The translations under genes were made by a program, and so were the position numbers. The notes under the pieces were generated by a model, which was given only the letters and a program-made list of their open reading frames with translations, was not told the DNA's origin and ran no database searches. Positions 8,834 through 17,178 of a DNA stretch of 39,090 bases are shown piece by piece. This DNA is from UBA5287 sp041672395 (GTDB taxonomy: Bacteria; Bacteroidota; Bacteroidia; Bacteroidales; Dysgonomonadaceae), in assembly GCA_041672395.1 (NCBI GenBank), contig JBAYZS010000019.1:1-39090 (forward strand), given 5' to 3'. The first letter of the stretch is position 1. Every line of letters begins with the position of its first letter.

Positions 8834-9514
8834 ATGGCATTAGTTTGGATACTTTTTATCGGAATAGCAATAGCAAGTTACGCCGTATCTGCTATGTTGC
8901 AAAGTCGCTTTAAGAAATATTCTCGCATTCCAATTAGAAATGGAATGACCGGGAAAGATGTGTCAGAAACAATGTTGCAACAGAATGGAATTTATAATGT
9001 GAATGTTATTTCAACACGCGGTCACCTTACCGATCATTTCAATCCAGCAAATATGACTATTAATCTGAGTGAACCCGTTTTTGGCTCAAATAGTGTTGCC
9101 GCTGTTGCCGTTGCTGCACACGAAACCGGCCATGCCGTTCAGCATGCCACTCAATATGGTCCATTAAAATTACGCTCGGCTTTGGTGCCAGTTGTATCGT
9201 TTGCAAATCAATGGGTTACCTGGGTGTTGCTTGCGGGAATATTATTAATAAGTATACTCCCTAATTTAATCTGGATAGGTATAGTATTATTTGCTTTCAC
9301 AACGCTGTTCAGTTTTATTACTCTCCCCGTTGAGATTAATGCATCTAAACGTGCACTCGCCTGGTTGAGTGAAGCAGGAATCACTGATTCGAGTAACGAA
9401 GCACAGGCACGAGATGCTTTGAAATGGGCAGCATACACTTATGTAGTTGCTGCTTTGGGATCGTTGGCAACGCTGATTTACTATGTTATGATTGCATTGG
9501 GAAGAAGAGATTAA
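8834..9514 (+). CDS. Zinc metallopeptidase, YugP family (Zn_peptidase_2)
   Basis: 226-residue membrane protein. One N-terminal hydrophobic helix (about 2-20) is followed by the zinc-binding HETGH (His96, Glu97, His100) and two to three C-terminal hydrophobic segments (about 118-165 and 198-220). Length and pattern fit YugP/DUF1096-type neutral zinc peptidases, whose substrates are unknown; a role in membrane protein quality control is speculation. It lies 99 bases after purA and ends just before a strong terminator, so it may be the last gene of the fur-purA unit or transcribed alone. Confidence 0.9.
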   Translation: MALVWILFIGIAIASYAVSAMLQSRFKKYSRIPIRNGMTGKDVSETMLQQNGIYNVNVISTRGHLTDHFNPANMTINLSEPVFGSNSVAAVAVAAHETGHAVQHATQYGPLKLRSALVPVVSFANQWVTWVLLAGILLISILPNLIWIGIVLFAFTTLFSFITLPVEINASKRALAWLSEAGITDSSNEAQARDALKWAAYTYVVAALGSLATLIYYVMIALGRRD

Positions 9515-9535
9515 ACATTCAATATATGAGATATT

Positions 9536-9570
9536 AAAAAAGACGTCAGTTAAATTGACGTCTTTTTTTT
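9536..9570 (+). terminator. Rho-independent terminator after the YugP-like gene
   Basis: Perfect stem GACGTCA / TGACGTC (9542-9548 and 9556-9562), extended by an A-run at 9536-9541 and eight T's at 9563-9570, with the loop GTTAAAT. The symmetry would allow function on both strands, but only the upstream plus-strand gene needs it. Confidence 0.93.
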
Positions 9571-9704
9571 ATTAAGGAAGCAATGTATAGAACAATTTAC
9601 CGCGAACTGAAAATCATTTTCACAACAAACTTTATTGTAATACTTGCGAGAGATTAAAACCATTAGATTTTAGTCTTAAAAAGTTATTATGACATTTTTT
9701 TATG

Positions 9705-9712
9705 TAATTTTG
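9705..9712 (+). promoter_or_regulatory. Candidate -7 box for trkH-trkA
   Basis: TAATTTTG fits TAnnTTTG, 44 bases before the trkH ATG. A weak inverted repeat (GATTAAAA / TTTTAGTC, about 9652-9675) lies just upstream. No -33 TTG is seen. Confidence 0.45.
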
Positions 9713-9756
9713 TCACTGATTTCAATATTGTACTGTGCCTAAATTAAAAATCATTT

Positions 9757-11589
9757 ATGTCATTTAAGCAAGTATCAGATAAATCCGGACAACGGAGTTC
9801 ATACAATAAGGATATTTTATTTGATAATAAAGAAGAAAAAAGAATAAGAAGCCACAAACTTATTCACAGTCTTCCTTTTTTTACTTCCCTTTTAGCAGTT
9901 CTGATCATCATCATAGATTTAGGATTTCTACACAATAATACGTTGCGTATTATATTTAATATATATTACAATGTAGTACTTTTAGTAGGTATCCTTACAC
10001 TTTCTAAACCCTATTTCGAGGACAAGAAAACCAAGCTATATAAAACATATCTTATTGATATTCTTCTATTAACTGCATTGATATTGGTTTTCCTATACAA
10101 TATTTGGATAACACTTTCACATTCATTACAAAGTACTCATAGTTTTATCACACTTTTCCTGGTAGTATCATTTTTTATTCGAGAGTTTTTTAATTTGCGA
10201 ATGGAAATAAACTACAGACGACTAGGACCAGCCCAATTATTTGTTATAAGCTTTCTTTCAATTATATGTCTTGGTAGTTTTTTGTTAATGTTGCCAAGAG
10301 CAACTATCGGAAATATTTCTTATGTAGATGCATTATTCACTTCAACAAGTGCCGTTTGCGTAACAGGATTAAATACCGTTGATACAGAATTTACTTTCAC
10401 AATATTTGGTCAAGTAATTATAATGCTGTTGATTCAGATTGGAGGATTAGGGATAATGACCATCACCACATATTTTAGTTATTTTTTCAAAGGTGGTTCA
10501 TCCTATAAAAATCAGTTACTTGTAAAAGATTTAACCAATGATGAGCGGTTGGATAATGTTTTTTCATCTTTAAAAAGCATTCTAACAATCACATTCGTAA
10601 TTGAAGGATTAGGCTTTTTGCTAATTTTTCTGTCGTTGCGAGATGTAAATATTTCATTGGGTGAAAAAGCATTCTTTTCGATTTTTCATGCCGTATCAGG
10701 CTTTTGTAATGCAGGTTATTCCACTTTATCAGGTAATTTATATGACATTCGCATCCGATTTGACTATCCGGTTCATATTGTCATATCAGGATTAATAATC
10801 TTTGGTGGATTAGGATTTCCGATTATTCACAACATTTGGGAATATTTCACAACCAATATCAGAAATATAATCAAGCGAGTTATCAGAAATGAGAAATACA
10901 CTTATTCATCTTTGGTGATTAGTGTAAATTCTCAAATTGTATTAATAACAACTGCCATTCTGTTAGTTTTAGGAACGGTAGGTTTCTATGTTTTTGAGAA
11001 AGATGGAGTTTTAACCGAATATACATCGGCGTTTGGAAAATGGACGGCAGCCTTTTTTGGTTCAGTAACAACAAGAACAGCAGGTTTTAACAGTACAAAT
11101 ACAGCTTCATTATCAATTCCTACCTCACTTTTGTTCATTGTACTCATGTGGATTGGAGCATCACCGGCTTCAACCGGGGGTGGTATAAAAACAAGTACTT
11201 TTGCCGTTGCTTTTATGAATTTTATTGCACTTGTAAGAGGTAAAAAACGTATTGAATTCAGAGGACGCGAAATTTCACATCAATCTGTGTTAAGAGCATT
11301 TGCTCAAATGACACTGGCCATTTTATTCATAATGATTATTACTTTTGTGATGATAGTTATTGAATCAGACAAAGAGCCTATGGATTTACTTTTTGAAACA
11401 GTATCAGCTTACGGTACTGTAGGATTGAGCAGAAGTGTGACGCCATATCTTTCAGATCCCGGTAAGTTAGTGATTATATTAACTATGTTTGTAGGACGAG
11501 TCAGTTTGTACACACTGTTATCAAGTATGATGCGACAAGTGAAATACACAAAATACAGATATCCTACAGAAGAAATATTAATAAACTAG
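9757..11589 (+). CDS. trkH: Potassium uptake protein, TrkH/KtrB family, with extended N-terminus
   Basis: The membrane channel subunit of a Trk/Ktr potassium importer, 610 residues against 450-480 for most TrkH/KtrB. Residues about 35-150 form extra hydrophobic helices before the canonical core, which begins near LGPAQLFVISFLS. The four selectivity-filter glycines are visible in TSAVCVTGLNT, VSGFCNAGYST, TTRTAGFNST and SAYGTVGLSRS. These glycines line the potassium path in structures of the family. The gene is 12 bases upstream of its regulatory partner trkA, so the pair forms an operon. Confidence 0.95.
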   Translation: MSFKQVSDKSGQRSSYNKDILFDNKEEKRIRSHKLIHSLPFFTSLLAVLIIIIDLGFLHNNTLRIIFNIYYNVVLLVGILTLSKPYFEDKKTKLYKTYLIDILLLTALILVFLYNIWITLSHSLQSTHSFITLFLVVSFFIREFFNLRMEINYRRLGPAQLFVISFLSIICLGSFLLMLPRATIGNISYVDALFTSTSAVCVTGLNTVDTEFTFTIFGQVIIMLLIQIGGLGIMTITTYFSYFFKGGSSYKNQLLVKDLTNDERLDNVFSSLKSILTITFVIEGLGFLLIFLSLRDVNISLGEKAFFSIFHAVSGFCNAGYSTLSGNLYDIRIRFDYPVHIVISGLIIFGGLGFPIIHNIWEYFTTNIRNIIKRVIRNEKYTYSSLVISVNSQIVLITTAILLVLGTVGFYVFEKDGVLTEYTSAFGKWTAAFFGSVTTRTAGFNSTNTASLSIPTSLLFIVLMWIGASPASTGGGIKTSTFAVAFMNFIALVRGKKRIEFRGREISHQSVLRAFAQMTLAILFIMIITFVMIVIESDKEPMDLLFETVSAYGTVGLSRSVTPYLSDPGKLVIILTMFVGRVSLYTLLSSMMRQVKYTKYRYPTEEILIN

Positions 11590-11601
11590 AACCATATTAA
11601 A

Positions 11602-12291
11602 ATGAAATTTGTTGTTATAGGACTCGGACATTTTGGAGCGGCACTGGCAGAGCGATTAGTCGCGATGGGACACGAAGTGATTGGTGTAGACAAATCAATG
11701 AATCGTGTGGAGGCATGCAAAGACAATTTGACAAATGTAATTTGTCTGGATAGCACAGATCCGATTGCTGCAAACCATTTACCATTAAAAAATACTGATA
11801 TGGCAGTGGTGTGCGGAGGGGCAGATGAAGGTGAAAGCCTTTTGATTACCGCAATGTTGAAGAAAAGGGGAGTACAGAAAATCACTGTTCGCTCTATCAC
11901 CGGACTTCAGGAGAGTGTGCTTGAAGCTATGGGAGTTTCAGATATTATTCGTCCCGAAACTGAATCTGCCGAACGTTGGGCGATGAAGCTTTCCGTTAAG
12001 AACTACATTAATCTGTTTGAAGTTACAAGCGACCATTACATAGTAGAAGCTTTAGTACCTCGAAAACTAATAGGAAAAAGTATTGCTGAAACCGAACTTA
12101 ATAAAAACTACAATGTAATTGTTCTTACAAAGCTTAAACAGATTAGTCAACAGAACCAAATCGGTGCTAAGACATTCATATTGAAAGCCGGAGATATTGT
12201 AAATGCTAAAACCGTGCTTGAAGGAGGTGATATTATTGTTGTTTACGGTCATAAAAATGATATTAAAAAGATGATAGATGACAACTCATAA
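11602..12291 (+). CDS. trkA: Potassium uptake regulatory subunit, TrkA/KtrA family
   Basis: 229-residue cytosolic protein that gates the TrkH/KtrB channel in response to bound nucleotide. An N-terminal RCK_N Rossmann domain (about 1-125) has GLGHFG with the glycine-rich nucleotide loop and an acidic VGVDKS at the end of beta-2, suited to NAD(H) or adenine nucleotides. A C-terminal RCK_C domain (about 140-225) follows. A single RCK pair of this size is KtrA-like rather than the doubled E. coli TrkA. A hairpin overlaps the stop codon. Confidence 0.94.
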   Translation: MKFVVIGLGHFGAALAERLVAMGHEVIGVDKSMNRVEACKDNLTNVICLDSTDPIAANHLPLKNTDMAVVCGGADEGESLLITAMLKKRGVQKITVRSITGLQESVLEAMGVSDIIRPETESAERWAMKLSVKNYINLFEVTSDHYIVEALVPRKLIGKSIAETELNKNYNVIVLTKLKQISQQNQIGAKTFILKAGDIVNAKTVLEGGDIIVVYGHKNDIKKMIDDNS

Positions 12292-12297
12292 GTTGTC
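12280..12297 (+). other. Hairpin spanning the trkA stop codon
   Basis: GACAACT (12280-12286) and AGTTGTC (12291-12297) with loop CATA; the TAA stop is formed at the loop and the right arm. There is no T-run, so it is not a standard terminator. Its arms resemble those of the larger hairpin 100 bases downstream. Confidence 0.55.
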
Positions 12298-12385
12298 CTC
12301 ATAAACGCGGGGTTAATAATGATTTGCAATCGCAATGGATTGTATATTTTACAAGAAGAATCTGAAGCTGAGTAAGTAAAGCTTA

Positions 12386-12428
12386 ATAAAATGAATGGGA
12401 CAACAATATGTTGTCCTATTCATTTTAT
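12386..12428. terminator. Long hairpin between trkA and mgsA, probable bidirectional terminator
   Basis: A 20-base stem (12386-12405 pairing with 12409-12428) around a three-base ATA loop, with 19 Watson-Crick pairs and one G-T. It lies between convergent trkA (plus) and mgsA (minus), where a shared terminator is expected. Each flank has TTTTAT rather than a full T-run. A possible RNA-processing or stability role is an alternative. Confidence 0.75.
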
Positions 12429-12466
12429 AGTATATTTAAAAATTTCACTCAATAAAGTATGTGCAA

Positions 12467-12922
12467 TTATTTTTTATTCCGAACGTACTCTACGTATAGT
12501 GGAGGCGTAGGTTCATAAGAATCATCTTCCCATAAACTGCTGGTAATCATCAAGTCGGCACTATACCGATTACATGCAATGGGCACATTGTGAACCCTGC
12601 ACTGACGAAGCAGCATCATGATATCCGCTTCGTGCGGTTGAGGGTTCAAGTCATCGATTAAGAACACAGCTATATCAATTTCTTTTCGAACAACCATTGC
12701 TGCAATTTCAGCATCACCACCCATTGGTCCCGAGTGCATACATATGACATCAGGATTTTCTATTCCTTCCTGAATTAAAGCTTCGCGTACTAATGTTCCG
12801 GTTGTTCCTGTGCAGACCAAGTGATGATCCGAAAGAAAATCGGAATTAAATATTACCCAATCAACCATATCTGCTTTACGGTGGTCGTGAGCAACCAATG
12901 CTACTGTAAGTTTTCTTCCCAT
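12467..12922 (-). CDS. mgsA: Methylglyoxal synthase
   Basis: Converts dihydroxyacetone phosphate to methylglyoxal and phosphate, a cytosolic bypass of lower glycolysis that relieves sugar-phosphate stress. 151 residues, the usual length. It has ALVAHDHRK at the N-terminus, the TGTTG phosphate-binding loop, GPMGGD with Asp70 (equivalent to the catalytic Asp71 of E. coli), DDLNPQPHEAD with His97 and Asp100. It is the last gene of a minus-strand run, 10 bases after the phosphohexomutase gene; both enzymes act on sugar phosphates, so joint control of sugar flux is plausible. Confidence 0.97.
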   Translation of the reverse strand: MGRKLTVALVAHDHRKADMVDWVIFNSDFLSDHHLVCTGTTGTLVREALIQEGIENPDVICMHSGPMGGDAEIAAMVVRKEIDIAVFLIDDLNPQPHEADIMMLLRQCRVHNVPIACNRYSADLMITSSLWEDDSYEPTPPLYVEYVRNKK

Positions 12923-12932
12923 GTTGATTTAA

Positions 12933-14681
12933 TTATATGCCTAAGTCTTTACGTATCAGTTCAATCTTGGCATTTGCTTTTTGTTCAGCCTCATTGAGTT
13001 CGTCACGAGAATTCACTTTCCCATGCACTTCTATATAATATTTTATTTTGGGTTCAGTACCCGAAGGGCGAATAGAAAGTTTGGTCCCATCTTCTGTGCA
13101 ATATTGCAAAACATTTGAGGTTGTAGGCATCCCAAGTGTAATATGTTCATTATTAACATAATCCATCGCTTCCAGTTTAGCAAAATCTTTACATAATACA
13201 ACTGACGAACCTCCTATCGATTTCATTGGGTTAGTGCGATAATTTTTCATCATCGCTTCAATTTCATCTGCACCTTCTTTTCCTTTTCTCACCAAGGAGA
13301 TTCCTACTTCTTTTGAATAACCATATTCAACATAAATATCCTGAAGCATTTGGTACATGGTTTTTCCGTTATCTTTTGCCCAAGCAGTAATCTCGGCGAA
13401 TAAAGTACAAGCCGAAACCGAATCTTTATCGCGAACAAAATCTCCTGCAAGAAAGCCGTAACTCTCTTCTCCGCCGCCGATATAATTATTTATACCTTCA
13501 TTTTTGCGAATGGTATCAGCAATCCATTTGAAACCAGTATAGCAATCGAATATTTTGATATTATTCTTGATGGCTATTGTTTTTACTAATTCAGTGCTGA
13601 CAATTGTTTTAACAACATATTCATTCCCTTTTAACAAGTTCAGTTCTTTGCGGCGAGTCATCAAGTAATACAAGAAAATGAGCATTGTTTGATTACCGTT
13701 CACAAGCATAAATTCACCATTATTATCTCGTATAGCCGTACCGATGCGGTCGCCGTCCGGGTCGCTAGCCATAACAATCTCAGCATCAGTCTCGATAGCC
13801 CTTTTTATTGCCATTTGCATAGCCGAAGGTTCCTCAGGATTTGGTGAAACCACAGTTGGGAAATCTCCGCTAATAACATTCTGTTCCGGTACATCAATAA
13901 TATTAGTAAAACCGATAGCCTTTAATGCATCAGGGATAAGAGTGATACCTGTTCCATGAATAGGTGTATAAACAATTTTTATGTCGTGATTATGGGCAAT
14001 GGCTTCAGGAGAGAGAACCAGTCGTTTAACCTCCTCAATAAAAGCATTATCCATATCTTTTCCAATAATTTCTATCAAATTCTTGTTTCCATTAAATTTG
14101 ATAGCATCAATAGACACTATATTGTTTACTTCTGCGATAATATTCTTATCATGCGGAGCAATCACTTGAGCACCATCATTCCAATAAGTTTTGTACCCAT
14201 TATATTCTTTTGGATTATGTGAAGCAGTGATCATTATACCGCTCTGGCAACCAAGTTTACGGATTGCATAAGAAATCTCGGGCGTTGGGCGCAAATTCTC
14301 AAAAAGGAATACTTTGATGCCGTTTGCGCTAAATATATCAGCAGTTATTTCTGCAAATTTGCGACTATTGTTTCTACAATCGTATCCCACAACCACTTTT
14401 ATCTGATCAATATCTGAAAACTCTTTCAACAGATAGTTTGACAGTCCTTGCGTTGCTGAACCAACTGTATAAATATTCATTCTATTGCTTCCGGCTCCCA
14501 TTACTCCACGAAGTCCGCCCGTTCCAAATTCCAAATCCTTATAGAATGCATCAATCAGTAGTGCTTTGTTGTCGTTATCCAACATTGCCTGTACTTCTTT
14601 TTTTGTTTCATTGTCATAATTACCTTTCAGCCAATTTTGAGCTTTACTTGTAACACTTGCCAATAATGTTTCGTTATCCAT
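12933..14681 (-). CDS. Phospho-sugar mutase (phosphoglucomutase/phosphomannomutase family)
   Basis: 582-residue alpha-D-phosphohexomutase that interconverts hexose 1- and 6-phosphates in the cytosol. Motifs in order: TASHNPKEYNGYK with phosphoserine Ser154, metal-binding DPDGDR (307-312), sugar-binding GGGEESYG (about 416), and the C-terminal phosphate loop RPSGTEPKIKYY. The length matches PgcA-type phosphoglucomutase of Firmicutes and Bacteroidota; glucose versus mannose preference is not resolved. ATG at 14681 (MDNETLLASV) is chosen; a start at 14756 would overlap the C69 gene and add 25 unrelated residues. It is 37 bases after the C69 gene and 10 before mgsA. Confidence 0.93.
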   Translation of the reverse strand: MDNETLLASVTSKAQNWLKGNYDNETKKEVQAMLDNDNKALLIDAFYKDLEFGTGGLRGVMGAGSNRMNIYTVGSATQGLSNYLLKEFSDIDQIKVVVGYDCRNNSRKFAEITADIFSANGIKVFLFENLRPTPEISYAIRKLGCQSGIMITASHNPKEYNGYKTYWNDGAQVIAPHDKNIIAEVNNIVSIDAIKFNGNKNLIEIIGKDMDNAFIEEVKRLVLSPEAIAHNHDIKIVYTPIHGTGITLIPDALKAIGFTNIIDVPEQNVISGDFPTVVSPNPEEPSAMQMAIKRAIETDAEIVMASDPDGDRIGTAIRDNNGEFMLVNGNQTMLIFLYYLMTRRKELNLLKGNEYVVKTIVSTELVKTIAIKNNIKIFDCYTGFKWIADTIRKNEGINNYIGGGEESYGFLAGDFVRDKDSVSACTLFAEITAWAKDNGKTMYQMLQDIYVEYGYSKEVGISLVRKGKEGADEIEAMMKNYRTNPMKSIGGSSVVLCKDFAKLEAMDYVNNEHITLGMPTTSNVLQYCTEDGTKLSIRPSGTEPKIKYYIEVHGKVNSRDELNEAEQKANAKIELIRKDLGI

Positions 14682-14718
14682 TTCTTTTTTAATTAATGTT
14701 TTAAGATTGAAAATTGAA

Positions 14719-16356
14719 TTAGAATAATACTTTATATTTGTCGCCTGTCTCTTCAACTATTCTACGACGTTGTTCCTCTGAATACCCCGGACGTTTAGGA
14801 TAGATGGGTTCACCATGTTCATTACGTTTGAATTGTCCCTGCTCTTCTATTTTAATACCTCCATCCATGTATTTAACCAAAAGATACTCACCTAACTTTT
14901 TCCATTGAGCGATCCCATCAGCCACTTCTGAATTTGTGTAATTTGTCAGATAGTTGATAGCCTTTTCAGAAGAACTTTCATAGAGTGTCAGTGCCTCTTT
15001 TTCTACTTTCGCTTGATTGTCAGCAAATAACGATTCTAGTTTACCTTGAAGCGATTGTACATCTATAATCATATCGCTGTATCTGTTATAAACCATATTT
15101 GAAACCATATTGTGAATCCAAAAAGCTGATGTACCTGAATAGGTCGTGAAATCACCATTACCAACACGCATTTCTTCCGGGGTATCATTATTTGCACAAT
15201 ATACCGGATAGTAAACCGTTTGAGCCGCATCATCCACACCAAACCAAAAGATTCCACCAATCGGATTTGGCAGCCATGAGCGCATTTGCGCAACAAATGA
15301 AAATCCCGTTTGCTGTGTGGCTATAGGACGTTCATTGCAATACATAACGGAATCTACTTCCCATTGCAGTGGAGATAATCTGTAAGGTGCACCAAAAAGT
15401 CCTCCTCCTGAATCAAATCTTAAATCAAGAGGTGTTTCTTCATAATGATCTCGCATATAACGCTGAACATCAGATACACTAAGTTTTTCATCAGGCTTAA
15501 TATATAAAGGCATAGGGTCAGTAGTTTGTCCCAAAGCATAAGTTACATATTTTGCCATATCATTATTAATTTGATTGAAGAACGACCATACGCGTGCTTC
15601 GCAAAACCTTAGAGCTCCAAAGTCCAGTGGAGCATAAGCTTTAGCAAAACTAAAATCTTTGTCAAGTCCTTTGTAATAACCTTTTTCACGAGCAAAAGAA
15701 ATAACATCGGGTGAATAAATGCAATTCTCCGGGTCGTTCAAAGGGATTTGCTGAATACGAGCCTGATTAGCATGAGCCGATACGCAATCGTCGGGGATGC
15801 GAATAGCTACCCATACAGCACCTTTATTTCCCGTGCCTTTTCCAATCATTTCCATAATCCACACTTCATTAGGATCGGCAATAGAAAATGATTCACCACT
15901 ACTGTAATAACCATGTTTCTTTACCAGATCGGTCATAATTTTAATAGCTTCACGTGCTGATTTTGCCCGCTGCAAAGCAATGTAAATCAGACTGCCGTAA
16001 TCCATGATGCCCGTAGTATCAGTCAATTCTTCACGTCCACCAAAGGTGGTTTCACCAATGGCCACCTGATGTTCGTTCATATTACCAATTACATTATAAG
16101 TTTGTGCCACCTGTGGAATGTCGCCCAGATATTTTCCGGTATCCCATTCATAAACCTTTAGCTTTTCGCCTTTTTTGTAATTTGCTGCAGACCAATGATA
16201 TAATTCACCATATAAACTGTAAGAATCGGCAGAATAAGAGATGAATGTCGATCCGTCTTTTGAAGCTTTTTTACCTATTAGGAAATTTGTGCAAGAAAAT
16301 GCATACGAACTTAAAATTAGAAATGCGATGCTTGTGCACAGAAGTTTTTTAATCAT
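14719..16356 (-). CDS. Secreted C69-family dipeptidase (PepD-like)
   Basis: 545 residues. A signal peptide (about 1-21, ending SSYAFS) precedes Cys22, which would become the N-terminal catalytic nucleophile of the Ntn-hydrolase fold after cleavage (SCTNFLIGKKAS). Further C69 landmarks are VIGNMNEHQVAIGETTFGG and GESFSIADPNEVWIMEM. Such enzymes cleave dipeptides and are presumably periplasmic here. The gene leads an apparent minus-strand operon with the phosphohexomutase and mgsA genes, although a functional link is not obvious. No convincing -7 box was found upstream on the minus strand; TATCTTTA near 16393-16400 is the closest. Confidence 0.93.
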   Translation of the reverse strand: MIKKLLCTSIAFLILSSYAFSCTNFLIGKKASKDGSTFISYSADSYSLYGELYHWSAANYKKGEKLKVYEWDTGKYLGDIPQVAQTYNVIGNMNEHQVAIGETTFGGREELTDTTGIMDYGSLIYIALQRAKSAREAIKIMTDLVKKHGYYSSGESFSIADPNEVWIMEMIGKGTGNKGAVWVAIRIPDDCVSAHANQARIQQIPLNDPENCIYSPDVISFAREKGYYKGLDKDFSFAKAYAPLDFGALRFCEARVWSFFNQINNDMAKYVTYALGQTTDPMPLYIKPDEKLSVSDVQRYMRDHYEETPLDLRFDSGGGLFGAPYRLSPLQWEVDSVMYCNERPIATQQTGFSFVAQMRSWLPNPIGGIFWFGVDDAAQTVYYPVYCANNDTPEEMRVGNGDFTTYSGTSAFWIHNMVSNMVYNRYSDMIIDVQSLQGKLESLFADNQAKVEKEALTLYESSSEKAINYLTNYTNSEVADGIAQWKKLGEYLLVKYMDGGIKIEEQGQFKRNEHGEPIYPKRPGYSEEQRRRIVEETGDKYKVLF

Positions 16357-16475
16357 AGAATAGTAAATTATTGTTTTCTGAAGCGTAAAGATAACTTATT
16401 TTGTCCGAAATAAATAGATTTCAATATATAATTTTATTCAACCATAAAACTGCACTAATTGTCTAAAATAATATC

Positions 16476-16483
16476 TATTTTTG
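16476..16483 (+). promoter_or_regulatory. Candidate -7 box for ftsB/divIC
   Basis: TATTTTTG fits TAnnTTTG, 24 bases before the ATG at 16508, implying a very short leader. No TTG at the correct spacing. Confidence 0.45.
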
Positions 16484-16507
16484 TAAAGAAATTAATTATT
16501 TCAATAT

Positions 16508-16813
16508 ATGTTACAAAACGAAAAAGAAAAAAATAATAGGATTCTGGGACTTACAAAAGTCCAGATTATTATTGTTGTTGTATTAATGGCAATTCTTTTC
16601 TTGTTTAGCGACAGCGGTTTACCACAGAAATTCAAATACGAAAAACAAATCAATTCTCTCAAAAATCAGATTGAATTTTATCAGAGTCAGACAACCCGTG
16701 ACAAGAAAAAGTTGGAAGAACTCCAATCCGATGATTCCGATTTAGAAAAATACGCCCGCGAAAACTATCGCATGAAAAAAGAAAATGAAGACGTTTTTGT
16801 TATCGAAGAATAA
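16508..16813 (+). CDS. ftsB: Septum formation initiator (FtsB/DivIC family)
   Basis: 101-residue bitopic membrane protein of the divisome: a short basic cytoplasmic N-terminus, one transmembrane helix (about 18-35, VQIIIVVVLMAILFLF), then a periplasmic coiled coil (about 42-80, EKQINSLKNQIEFY and DKKKLEELQ) and the conserved ENYRMKKENEDVFVIEE tail typical of DivIC/FtsB. In E. coli FtsB works with FtsL and FtsQ in septal peptidoglycan synthesis. Length fits the family. A 365-base gap separates it from the next gene. Confidence 0.9.
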   Translation: MLQNEKEKNNRILGLTKVQIIIVVVLMAILFLFSDSGLPQKFKYEKQINSLKNQIEFYQSQTTRDKKKLEELQSDDSDLEKYARENYRMKKENEDVFVIEE

Positions 16814-16918
16814 AAACTTAAACAACTCTAAATATTTGAAAATCTAATGGGTAGGCAGGAGTCTGTGGTTCCATGTTATCATATCTCCACCAAACCATTA
16901 TTGCTCATCTTCTTTAGC

Positions 16919-16962
16919 TCCGTTACAGCTCAGTTGTTCATCCGTTACAACTCAATTTTTGT
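16919..16962 (+). repeat. 22-base imperfect tandem repeat
   Basis: Two adjacent units starting TCCGTTACA at 16919 and 16941. They share TCCGTTACA, CTCA and TT blocks with a handful of substitutions toward the end of the unit. The second unit runs into a TACCTTTG box. Confidence 0.6.
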
Positions 16963-16980
16963 ACCTTTGCAATCTTGGTG

Positions 16981-17002
16981 ATGCTCCCACCATGCTCCCA
17001 CT
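16981..17002 (-). repeat. 11-base tandem repeat ATGCTCCCACY (two copies)
   Basis: ATGCTCCCACC at 16981-16991 and ATGCTCCCACT at 16992-17002, followed by ATAT. Read on the minus strand this is ATAGTGGGAGC then ATGGTGGGAGCAT, closely resembling the plus-strand repeat at 30188-30219. Confidence 0.6.
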
Positions 17003-17120
17003 ATATCCCGATGGAGTTTTGAAACTAAATCCAGCGTCCACATTAAATTTTATCAATTATTAAGAATCATATATTCGTAGATAACTTTAAAGAAAGTGAT
17101 GAAATACATAAGATAATACT

Positions 17121-17155
17121 TATCTTTGCTTACTAAAGTTCGATTTAAACTTTAG
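17121..17155 (+). promoter_or_regulatory. Candidate promoter and leader hairpin for the 112-residue membrane protein gene
   Basis: TATCTTTG (17121-17128) fits TAnnTTTG. The predicted transcript start falls in or beside an inverted repeat, CTAAAGTT (17133-17140) and AACTTTAG (17148-17155), which would form a hairpin at the 5' end of the messenger, 24 bases before the ATG. Confidence 0.45.
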
Positions 17156-17178
17156 AGATAATAGCTATAACAAAAACT

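Larger units (their letters stand above)
16814..17178. other. 365-base gap with repeats and promoter-like boxes
   Basis: No gene is seen. The gap holds a 22-base imperfect tandem repeat (16919-16962), a TACCTTTG promoter-like box (16962-16969), an 11-base tandem repeat (16981-17002) related to one at 30191-30212, and near its end a second -7 box (17121-17128) with a leader hairpin serving the next gene. The middle part has a higher GC content than the flanks and looks like decayed or inserted sequence. Confidence 0.6.
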
